From Pseudomonadota bacterium (lineage in GTDB: Bacteria; Pseudomonadota; Gammaproteobacteria; Burkholderiales; SHXO01): a stretch of DNA of 34,787 bases. The notes beneath the pieces were generated by a model. It did no database searches. It saw nothing but the letters and a program-made list of their open reading frames with translations, and was not told where the DNA came from. The DNA is taken from the NCBI GenBank assembly GCA_023430065.1, contig JAEZCG010000048.1, forward strand, positions 1 to 34,787, written 5' to 3'. Every line of letters starts with the position of its first letter. The first letter of the stretch is position 1. Shown piece by piece: positions 26,658 to 34,787 of this stretch. Position numbers and translations under genes: made by a program.

Positions 26658-26715
26658 ATGTGGCTCTTGCTGCGAGCGCCTCGCGGCGCCCGGTTAGTCG
26701 GACCGGGCAGGGCGT

Positions 26716-28263
26716 TCAGTACGTCCCGTTTTTCTTCCAGTCCTGAATGGCTTCCGAGAGCTTCGCTTCGTCATCCTTCGACAGGTCCTTCGTCGACTCG
26801 ATGCGTTCGATCAAGTCACCGAACTTGCCCTTGATGTAGTCGCGCATGGAACGCTCCGCCGCCAGCGCACGCTTGACGTCGACGTCGTCGAAGAAGCCGT
26901 TGTTCACGGCGAACAACGTGAGGGCCATCTCCCACACCTGCAGCGGGGAATACTGCGGCTGCTTCATCAGCTCGGTGACCATGCGTCCGCGCTCGAGCTG
27001 CTTGCGGGTCGCTTCGTCGAGATCGGAAGCGAACTGCGCGAACGCAGCCAGTTCACGATACTGGGCGAGCGCGAGGCGCACACCGCCGCCGGTGTCCCTG
27101 CGCTTCATGATTTTCGTTTGTGCCGCACCGCCCACACGGGACACGGAAATGCCGGCGTTGATGGCAGGACGGATACCCGCGTTGAACAGGTCGGTCTCGA
27201 GGAAGATCTGCCCGTCGGTGATGGAAATCACGTTGGTCGGCACGAACGCGGTCACGTCGCCAGCCTGCGTCTCGATGACGGGAAGCGCAGTCAACGACCC
27301 GGTCTTGCCCTTGACTGCACCGTTGGTGAAGCGCTCGACGTACTCCTCGTTGACGCGGGCGGCGCGCTCCAGGAGGCGAGAGTGCAGGTAGAACACGTCC
27401 CCGGGGTAGGCTTCGCGGCCGGGCGGACGACGCAGGAGCAGGGAAATCTGGCGGTAGGCCCAGGCCTGCTTGGTCAGGTCGTCATAGATGATCAGCGCAT
27501 CCTGCCCACGGTCGCGGAAGTACTCGCCCATCGTGCAGCCGGCGTAGGGCGCGATGTACTGCATTGCGGCGGATTCGGAGGCCGTGGCGGCGACCACGAT
27601 GGTGTAGGCCATCGCGCCGTGCTCCTCGAGCTTGCGGACGACGTTGGCGATCGTCGACGCCTTCTGACCGATCGCCACGTAGACGCAGAATAGATCCTTG
27701 CCTTTCTGGTTGATGATCGTATCGACGGCAACCGCGGTCTTGCCGGTCTGACGGTCGCCGATGATGAGCTCGCGCTGGCCGCGACCGATCGGCACCATGG
27801 AGTCGATGGCCTTCAATCCGGTCTGCACCGGTTGCGACACCGACTTGCGCGCGATCACGCCCGGCGCGACCTTCTCGATGACGTCCGTCTCCGTTGCCTG
27901 GATGGGGCCCTTGCCATCGATCGGCTGGCCGAGGGCATTCACCACCCGACCGAGCAGCGCTGGACCGATCGGCACTTCCAGGATGCGGCCCGTGCACTTG
28001 ACCACGTCGCCTTCGGTGATGTGCTCGTACTCCCCCAAGATCACCGCACCCACCGAGTCGCGCTCCAGGTTGAGCGCAAGACCGAACGTGTTGTTCGGGA
28101 ACTCGAGCATCTCGCCCTGCATGACGTCGGAAAGACCATGCACGCGGCAGATGCCGTCCGTCAGTGAGACGACCGTCCCCTGGGTGCGCATCTCCGCACC
28201 GACCGCCAGGTTCTGGATCTTGCTCTTGATGAGTTCGCTGATTTCCGATGGGTTGAGCTGCAT
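26716..28263 (-). CDS. atpA: F1Fo ATP synthase alpha subunit, with a two-residue insertion
   Basis: This 515-residue noncatalytic nucleotide-binding subunit has Walker A GDRQTGKT (169-176), Walker [19 protein letters not shown] and the arginine finger Arg376 in [11 protein letters not shown]. Just after the finger, the usual K-K-L-(S/G)-G-G segment reads [19 protein letters not shown], about two residues longer than the E. coli and typical betaproteobacterial sequence. The total length, 515 against 513 in E. coli, agrees. The frame is clean on both sides. The C-terminus [10 protein letters not shown] is conserved. ATG 28261-28263 is 12 bases after atpH. Confidence 0.97.
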   Translation of the reverse strand: MQLNPSEISELIKSKIQNLAVGAEMRTQGTVVSLTDGICRVHGLSDVMQGEMLEFPNNTFGLALNLERDSVGAVILGEYEHITEGDVVKCTGRILEVPIGPALLGRVVNALGQPIDGKGPIQATETDVIEKVAPGVIARKSVSQPVQTGLKAIDSMVPIGRGQRELIIGDRQTGKTAVAVDTIINQKGKDLFCVYVAIGQKASTIANVVRKLEEHGAMAYTIVVAATASESAAMQYIAPYAGCTMGEYFRDRGQDALIIYDDLTKQAWAYRQISLLLRRPPGREAYPGDVFYLHSRLLERAARVNEEYVERFTNGAVKGKTGSLTALPVIETQAGDVTAFVPTNVISITDGQIFLETDLFNAGIRPAINAGISVSRVGGAAQTKIMKRRDTGGGVRLALAQYRELAAFAQFASDLDEATRKQLERGRMVTELMKQPQYSPLQVWEMALTLFAVNNGFFDDVDVKRALAAERSMRDYIKGKFGDLIERIESTKDLSKDDEAKLSEAIQDWKKNGTY

Positions 28264-28275
28264 GCTCGCTCCTAG

Positions 28276-28812
28276 TTATTTCGTCAGGGCCGTTGCCATG
28301 GAATTGAGCTGGCCACGCACCGATGCATCCCATACGTCGTCGCCGATCTGGACACGCACGCCCCCGATCAACTCCGGCACGACTTTGACGCTCGCCCGCA
28401 CCGCGCGCCTGACCCGTCCCTCGAGCTTCCCGACGAGGGCGCCGAGCTGCTCTTCGGTCATGGGAAACGCACTCTCCACCTGGGCGTCGACGATGCTCTC
28501 CTCGCTGGCCTTGAGCTCCTCGAACAGCGTCTGTACCTGCGGAAGCGCTTCCAGCCGATCGTTGCGGACCAGCAGGCCCACGAGATTGCGTGCCACACCG
28601 TCGATGCGCTCGCCGCACACGCTGATGAACAGCCGCTCCACGTCCGCGCGCGTGAGTGTCGGATTGGCTAGCGCGGCCTGCATGTCGGAGTCTCGATAGA
28701 CCCCAACGATGAAGGCGAGCATGTCGGACCATTGGGCAAGCTGCCCCTGTTCCTTGGCATGTGCGAACACACCGCTGGCGTAGGGGCGTGCCACCGTGAT
28801 CAACTCGGCCAT
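28276..28812 (-). CDS. atpH: F1Fo ATP synthase delta subunit
   Basis: This 178-residue peripheral-stalk subunit links F1 to the b dimer. The N-terminal helical bundle starts MAELITVARPYASGVFAHAKEQ, and the C-terminal part has the conserved VESAFPMTEEQ and VKVVPELIGGVRVQIGDDVWDASVRGQL. Length is normal. It lies between atpF and atpA with 12-base gaps on both sides. Confidence 0.97.
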   Translation of the reverse strand: MAELITVARPYASGVFAHAKEQGQLAQWSDMLAFIVGVYRDSDMQAALANPTLTRADVERLFISVCGERIDGVARNLVGLLVRNDRLEALPQVQTLFEELKASEESIVDAQVESAFPMTEEQLGALVGKLEGRVRRAVRASVKVVPELIGGVRVQIGDDVWDASVRGQLNSMATALTK

Positions 28813-28824
28813 GTCGTCCTTCTC

Positions 28825-29295
28825 TTACAGCTCGGCGGCCACGGCGTTCAGCAGGTCCGAATGCGCCTTGGCGTCGACTTCTCGGCGCAGGATCTTCTCC
28901 GCGCCGCGTACCGCGAGCGTGGCAACCTGGTTGCGCAGGGCTTCCTTGGCGCGCAGCACCTCCTGATCGACGTCTGCCTTCGCGGCTGCCACGATGCGCT
29001 CCCCTTCGGCCTTCGCCGACGTGCGCGCCTCGTCCTCGATCTGTGCGGCGCGTTTCTCGGCCTGAGCGATGATCTCCTGCGCCCGCTCCTTCGCCTTGGC
29101 GATCTCCTCGTCGGCGCGCTTCGCGGACAGCTCGAGATCGCGCTTGCCGCGCTCGGCGGCCGCGAGTCCGTCGGCGATCTGCTTGCGGCGCTCGTCGATG
29201 GCCCTGAGCAGCGGCGGCCAGATGAACTTGTACGTGAACCAGATCAGGATGGCGAACTGGATCGCCTGCCCGATCAGCGTCGCGTTGATGTTCAT
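28825..29295 (-). CDS. atpF: F1Fo ATP synthase b subunit
   Basis: This 156-residue stator subunit has one N-terminal membrane helix ([22 protein letters not shown], about 8-29) followed by a charged helix to the end that forms the right-handed coiled-coil dimer (for example [23 protein letters not shown]). The length is identical to E. coli AtpF (156). A single gene is present, so the stalk is a homodimer. It is 28 bases downstream of atpE. Confidence 0.97.
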   Translation of the reverse strand: MNINATLIGQAIQFAILIWFTYKFIWPPLLRAIDERRKQIADGLAAAERGKRDLELSAKRADEEIAKAKERAQEIIAQAEKRAAQIEDEARTSAKAEGERIVAAAKADVDQEVLRAKEALRNQVATLAVRGAEKILRREVDAKAHSDLLNAVAAEL

Positions 29296-29323
29296 TGCGA
29301 CACTCCCGTCGTCTCGTTAGCGC

Positions 29324-30794
<1,471 letters not shown>

Positions 30795-30839
30795 TCCGGA
30801 AGCGCTCGCGTCAGGAGGAACCGGGCAACAAAGCCCGCG

Positions 30840-30868
30840 ATTATGACCGTCCTGCCGCGCCGCGTCAA
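30840..30868 (-). promoter_or_regulatory. Sigma-70 promoter of the atp operon
   Basis: The minus-strand -35 TTGACG (30863-30868) contains the parB TGA stop. The spacer is 17 bases and the -10 is CATAAT (30840-30845). Transcription should begin near 30833, 39 bases before atpI. A short GGGC/GCCC hairpin can form at the start of this leader. Confidence 0.7.
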
Positions 30869-31722
30869 AGGCGATTTGCGCGCAGTCTCCCGAGAATCCC
30901 GTCGAGCTGGTCGAGGTCGCCGTAATGGATGACCAGCCGGCCCGCGGCGCCCTTCCCGGTGACGATCTCGACGCGCGTGCCCAGTGCATCGGCCAGTTCC
31001 TCCTCGAGCCGACGGATGTCCGCATCGCCGGTGCGCGCGGACAGCGGCTTGCGCGGAGCGAGTTGCCGGCGCACGAGCGCCTCGGCCTCGCGCACCGAAA
31101 GCTTCTGCTGGTCGATGCGATGCGCCAGTTCGATCTGCAGCGCCGGTGGGAGCGCGAGCAGGGCGCGCGCATGGCCCATGTCCAGCCGCCGGCGTAGGAC
31201 GAGTTCCTGCACCGGCTTCGCCAGGGCGAGCAGCCGCAGAAGGTTCGTCACGCCGCTGCGCGAGCGGCCCACGGCTGCCGCCGCCTGTTCGTGCGTCATC
31301 GCGAACTCGGCGATCAGTCGCTGTACGCCTTGCGCTTCCTCGAGCGGATTGAGGTCCTCGCGCTGGATGTTCTCGATCAGTGCCATCGCGAGCGCGTGCT
31401 CGTCCCCGACCTCGCGTATCAGGACCGGCACCGACTGCAGGCCGGCGGCCGTTGCCGCACGCCAGCGCCGTTCGCCGGCGATGATTTCGTACATGCCGCC
31501 GTCGACCGGGCGAACCAGGATCGGTTGCATCACCCCCTGCACGCGAATCGACTCCGCCAGGTCGGCGATGGATTCCGGGTCGATCTGCGTGCGCGGTTGA
31601 TAGCGGCCCGGCTGCAGGCGATCCGGGGGAAGGTCGGTCAGCCGATCCTTGGACGGTGAGTGCTCGCTATCTCCAAGAAGTGCATCAAGTCCACGGCCAA
31701 GGCCTTTGAGTCTGGTATTCAT
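30865..31722 (-). CDS. parB: Chromosome partitioning protein ParB
   Basis: This 285-residue CTP-dependent DNA clamp loads at parS sites and segregates the origin. N-terminal KGLGRGLDALLG (6-17) is the ParA-stimulating peptide. The ParB/Srx domain includes LQPGRYQPRTQIDPESIADLAESI, QPILVRPVDGGMYEIIAGERRWRA with the CTP-binding GERR, and IENIQREDLNPLEEAQ. The helix-turn-helix is MTHEQAAAAVGRSRSGVTNLLRLL. The C-terminal dimerisation part ends LDGILGRLRANRL. ATG 31720-31722 has a GGGGA Shine-Dalgarno and is seven bases after parA. Confidence 0.96.
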   Translation of the reverse strand: MNTRLKGLGRGLDALLGDSEHSPSKDRLTDLPPDRLQPGRYQPRTQIDPESIADLAESIRVQGVMQPILVRPVDGGMYEIIAGERRWRAATAAGLQSVPVLIREVGDEHALAMALIENIQREDLNPLEEAQGVQRLIAEFAMTHEQAAAAVGRSRSGVTNLLRLLALAKPVQELVLRRRLDMGHARALLALPPALQIELAHRIDQQKLSVREAEALVRRQLAPRKPLSARTGDADIRRLEEELADALGTRVEIVTGKGAAGRLVIHYGDLDQLDGILGRLRANRL

Positions 31723-31729
31723 GATTCCC

Positions 31730-32494
31730 CTACGCGGCTTTGGAGAGCATCTCGCCGGCGAGTGCGAGATAGGCAAGTGCGCCTTTCGACTGCTTGTCCA
31801 GGGCGATGACCGGAATGCCGTGGCTCGGCGCCTCCGCCAGCCGCACGTTGCGCGGAATCACCGTCCGGTAGACCTTGTCCCCAAAGTGACGCTGAAGCTG
31901 TTCCGATACCTGCTGCGCCAGGGTATTGCGCGGGTCGTACATGGTGCGCAGCAGCCCCTCGATCTCCAGGTGGGGATTGAGTCCGCCGCGCACCTTTTTG
32001 ATGGTCTGCACCAGATCGGACAACCCCTCCAGTGCGTAGTACTCGCACTGCATGGGGATCATGACGGCATGGGCCGCGCACAGGCCGTTCACGGTCAGCA
32101 GATTCAGGGCAGGCGGACAGTCGAGCAGGATGAAGTCGTAGCGCTCCGACACGCTCTCCAGAGCGGTCTTGAGCCGCGTCTCGCGCTGAGGCATATCGAT
32201 CAGTTCGACCTCGGCGCCGGCGAGTTCGCGATTCGCCGGCAGGAGATCGAAGCCGGCACTGCCCTTGACGATCGCCGCGCCGATGTCCGCACTGCCGAGC
32301 AGGACCTGATACACCGTGCGCTGCAGCTTGCGCTTGTCCACGCCGCTGCCCATCGTTGCATTGCCCTGGGGATCGAGATCCGCGAGGAGCACGCGCCGGC
32401 CCGCGAGCGCGAGACTGGCGGCGAGATTGATGCTCGTCGTCGTCTTGCCCACTCCGCCCTTCTGATTGGTGATCGCGAGGATTCGTGCGCTCAT
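31730..32494 (-). CDS. parA: Chromosome partitioning ATPase ParA (Soj)
   Basis: This 254-residue deviant Walker ATPase moves ParB-parS complexes over the nucleoid. The P-loop is KGGVGKTTTSINLAASLA with the signature Lys13 and Lys18. Walker A' is VLLADLDPQGNATMGSG, and Walker B lies in FILLDCPPALNLLTVNGL. The short N-terminus lacks a helix-turn-helix, so it is a chromosomal type Ib-like ParA. ATG 32492-32494 overlaps the rsmG stop as ATGA. The longer upstream frame is inside rsmG. Confidence 0.96.
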   Translation of the reverse strand: MSARILAITNQKGGVGKTTTSINLAASLALAGRRVLLADLDPQGNATMGSGVDKRKLQRTVYQVLLGSADIGAAIVKGSAGFDLLPANRELAGAEVELIDMPQRETRLKTALESVSERYDFILLDCPPALNLLTVNGLCAAHAVMIPMQCEYYALEGLSDLVQTIKKVRGGLNPHLEIEGLLRTMYDPRNTLAQQVSEQLQRHFGDKVYRTVIPRNVRLAEAPSHGIPVIALDKQSKGALAYLALAGEMLSKAA

Positions 32495-33141
32495 GCCGAT
32501 GCGTCCAGATTCATGACTATGAGATGGCGGGCGGCGCGCAGGCGCGGCACCTCCAGAGGAATGACCCGATTCACCGCAACGCCGGGAGGCAGCTGCGCCA
32601 ATTCTTCGTCGGGATGAACGCCTTTCATCGCCGCCAGCCAACCGCCCGGTCGAACCAGGCCGCGGGCCGCCTCCACGAAGCCGGCCAGGTCGGAGAATGC
32701 CCGTGAAACGGCGCCATCGAACCGCGACCTGGGCTGCCACTCCTCGGCCCGCCCGATGTGGACGCTGCAGTTGCTCAGGCGACACTCGATGAGTGCCTGC
32801 TGTAGAAAGGCGCCCTTCTTGTGATTACTGTCCAGCAGGGTCACCGCGCGGGCGGGTTGCGCGATCGCCAGGGGGATGCCCGGCAATCCCGCCCCGCTCC
32901 CCACGTCCACGACGGCACCTTCCGGCAGGTGGCGGACTACTGCAAGCGAATCCAGTAAGTGATGACTCACCCACTTGCTGCGTTCGCGTATAGCGGTCAG
33001 GTTATAGATCCGGTTCCACTTCTGCAGAAGTGACAGGTAGATCAGAAGCTGATCGCATTGGCCGTCGTCCAACGGGATGCCGAGCGCCACGGCACCCGCG
33101 CATAGCTGATCTGCGATCTCGGCATCGCGCGCGCCGCTCAT
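32491..33141 (-). CDS. rsmG: 16S rRNA (guanine-527-N7)-methyltransferase RsmG (GidB)
   Basis: This 216-residue SAM-dependent enzyme methylates N7 of G527 in 16S rRNA. Its loss is known to give low-level streptomycin resistance. [19 protein letters not shown] (35-53) and HHLLDSLAV precede the SAM motif [19 protein letters not shown] (75-93). [12 protein letters not shown] and [12 protein letters not shown] follow, then [12 protein letters not shown] 33139-33141 overlaps the mnmG stop as ATGA. The frame to 33339 lies inside mnmG. Confidence 0.96.
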   Translation of the reverse strand: MSGARDAEIADQLCAGAVALGIPLDDGQCDQLLIYLSLLQKWNRIYNLTAIRERSKWVSHHLLDSLAVVRHLPEGAVVDVGSGAGLPGIPLAIAQPARAVTLLDSNHKKGAFLQQALIECRLSNCSVHIGRAEEWQPRSRFDGAVSRAFSDLAGFVEAARGLVRPGGWLAAMKGVHPDEELAQLPPGVAVNRVIPLEVPRLRAARHLIVMNLDASA

Positions 33142-34787
33142 GCCGCGTCTTCGGACACGGCTGGGGTGCCGCGCAGGCGCTTCAGGTGTACCGCCAGAAG
33201 CGAAATGGCTGCCGGTGTCACACCCGGTATCCTCGCGGCGTGACCAAGCGTTTCGGGACGCTGGGCCTGCAACTTCTGCATGACTTCGTTCGACAGACCG
33301 CGCACCGAACCATAGTCCAGGCTCGCCGGGATGCGCCACGCCTCCTGCTCTCGCATCCGGTCGATGTTGACCTGCTGCCGGTTGATGTAGCCCTCGTACT
33401 TCACCTGAATCTCGACCTGCTCGCCGACATCGGTGCGCGCGACTGCCGGGCCGGCACCCGGCAGTGCGGTCAGAGCCCGGTACCCCACACCCGGGCGTCG
33501 AAGCAGTTCCTCCAGGCTGTAGTCGCGTTCCAGCACCTGGCCAAAGAGCGCCTCCTGTGGCGCAAGCGGTACGTTACGCGGACCGAACCAGGTCTGACGC
33601 AAGCGCTGGCGCTCCCGCTCGATCTGCTCGTGCTTCTCGAGCATGTGACGATAGCGCGCCTCTCCGACCACACCGAGACGATAGCCGAGTTCGGTCAGCC
33701 GAAGGTCGGCGTTGTCTTCGCGCAGCTGCAGGCGAAACTCGGCGCGACTGGTGAACATGCGATAAGGCTCGGTCACGCCGGACGTGGTCAGGTCATCGAC
33801 CAGCACGCCCAGGTAGGCCTGATCCCTGGTGGGAACCCAGGGCTCCTTGTCCAGGACCTGCAATCCCGCATTCAACCCGGCGAGCAGTCCTTGTGCCGCT
33901 GCCTCCTCGTAGCCCGTCGTACCATTGATCTGACCCGCGAAGAACAGCCCGCCGATTGCCTTGGTTTCGAGGGTTCGCAGCAGTCCCCGGGGATCGAAAT
34001 AATCGTATTCGATGGCGTAGCCGGGACGGGTGATGTGCGCGCGCTCCAGTCCCTTGATCGATCGCACAAGGCGCAACTGCACGTCGTATGGCAAGCTGGT
34101 GGAGATCCCATTCGGATAGATCTCATGGGTTTCCAGCCCTTCAGGTTCCAGAAAGACCTGGTGGCTCGCCTTGGCGGCGAAGCGCACGACCTTGTCCTCG
34201 ACCGAAGGGCAATATCGAGGCCCGACGCCCTCGATGATGCCGGTGTACATGGGTGATCGGTCGAGCCCCTCGCGAATGATGTCGTGCGTCGAGGCGTTGG
34301 TATGCGTAATCCAGCATGCGACCTGGCGGGGATGGTCCTCCCGGCGTCCAAGAAACGAAAAGACGGGGGTAGGATCATCCCCGGGTTGACGCTCCATCAC
34401 CGAGAAGTCGATCGATCTTCCGTCGATCCGCGGGGGCGTACCCGTTTTGAGGCGCCCTGCGGGGAGCTGCATCTCACGCAGGCGCGCCGCGAGGGAAACG
34501 GAAGCCGGGTCGCCCGCCCTACCCGCCTGGTAGTTGGCTAGTCCAACATGAACGAGGCCGCCGAGGAAGGTGCCCGCGGTCAGTACCACCGCGCGCGCAG
34601 CGAACCGCAGCCCGATCTGGGTGACGACCCCCACCACCCGCGAGCCGTCCAAGATGAGGTCATCCACAGCTTGCTGCATGATGCGCAGGTGCTGTGCATT
34701 CTCCAGCGTGCGGCGCACGCAACGCCGGTATAACATCCTATCGGCTTGCGCGCGTGTGGCGCGCACATCGGGGCCTTTGCTGGCATT
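33138..34787 (-). CDS. mnmG: tRNA U34 carboxymethylaminomethyl-modifying enzyme MnmG (GidA), 5' end missing
   Basis: The visible 549 residues begin in [18 protein letters not shown], about residue 90 of the full protein, and run to the stop at 33138-33140, so the N-terminal FAD-binding GxGxxG is outside the window. Visible features are the insertion domain [72 protein letters not shown] (FAD contact) and the C-terminal helical MnmE-binding domain. With MnmE it makes the (carboxymethyl)aminomethyl group at U34 of certain tRNAs. It is the first gene of the mnmG-rsmG-parAB run. Confidence 0.97.
   Translation of the reverse strand, partial: NASKGPDVRATRAQADRMLYRRCVRRTLENAQHLRIMQQAVDDLILDGSRVVGVVTQIGLRFAARAVVLTAGTFLGGLVHVGLANYQAGRAGDPASVSLAARLREMQLPAGRLKTGTPPRIDGRSIDFSVMERQPGDDPTPVFSFLGRREDHPRQVACWITHTNASTHDIIREGLDRSPMYTGIIEGVGPRYCPSVEDKVVRFAAKASHQVFLEPEGLETHEIYPNGISTSLPYDVQLRLVRSIKGLERAHITRPGYAIEYDYFDPRGLLRTLETKAIGGLFFAGQINGTTGYEEAAAQGLLAGLNAGLQVLDKEPWVPTRDQAYLGVLVDDLTTSGVTEPYRMFTSRAEFRLQLREDNADLRLTELGYRLGVVGEARYRHMLEKHEQIERERQRLRQTWFGPRNVPLAPQEALFGQVLERDYSLEELLRRPGVGYRALTALPGAGPAVARTDVGEQVEIQVKYEGYINRQQVNIDRMREQEAWRIPASLDYGSVRGLSNEVMQKLQAQRPETLGHAARIPGVTPAAISLLAVHLKRLRGTPAVSEDAA

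Noticed and set aside
31700..34787. parS site for ParB near parAB
   Set aside because: I looked for TGTTTCACGTGAAACA-like palindromes and found none in the window. The CACGTG occurrences I noticed lack the flanking GTTT/AAAC. parS is probably outside.

Overview
The window is a GC-rich (visibly about 65%), densely coded stretch of bacterial chromosome from a betaproteobacterium. The evidence is the block mnmG-rsmG-parA-parB-atpIBEFHAGDC, a lone uvrD end beside polA and a type II homoserine kinase, a BPSS1780-type membrane protein, and 6S RNA immediately behind zapA. I see no insertion sequences, phage genes, CRISPR arrays, tRNAs or rRNAs. The taxonomic call is inference from gene content and protein similarity recalled from memory.

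Layout from left to right. (1) Positions 1-7101 are housekeeping: the 3' end of uvrD, then a minus-strand cluster (LOG-family nucleotide hydrolase, thrB, small membrane protein) divergent from polA, which converges on msbA. (2) Positions 7237-12832 hold a minus-strand operon with the same gene order as E. coli ydcSTUV-patD: a polyamine-type ABC importer plus aminobutyraldehyde dehydrogenase. It has a recognisable promoter, a leader hairpin and a 12-bp stem-loop between the binding-protein gene and the ATPase gene. (3) Positions 12898-14998 read plus: a zapB-like gene whose promoter predicts a leaderless message, zapA, 6S RNA with a terminator, an EVE-domain protein and a TauE/SafE permease. 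(4) Positions 15008-23803 form one tightly packed minus-strand unit: a branched-chain-amino-acid-type (Liv) ABC importer, an M20 deacylase, a single-chain protein resembling fused malonate decarboxylase beta and gamma subunits, and a malonyl-CoA synthetase. (5) Positions 23829-30868 carry the complete F1Fo ATP synthase operon with its own promoter and terminator. (6) Positions 30865-34787 carry parB, parA, rsmG and a 5'-truncated mnmG, with ATGA overlaps at two junctions, the arrangement often found near the replication origin.

The most interesting part is region 4. Import, amide hydrolysis, CoA activation of malonate and a carboxyltransferase-fold decarboxylase in one transcript suggest uptake and breakdown of a malonyl conjugate or related compound to acetyl-CoA, without a visible MatA-type malonyl-CoA decarboxylase and without the ACP or transferase subunits of the usual malonate decarboxylase. 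The transporter's LivG also lacks a normal ABC signature motif. These are hypotheses from context and motifs. No database search was possible.
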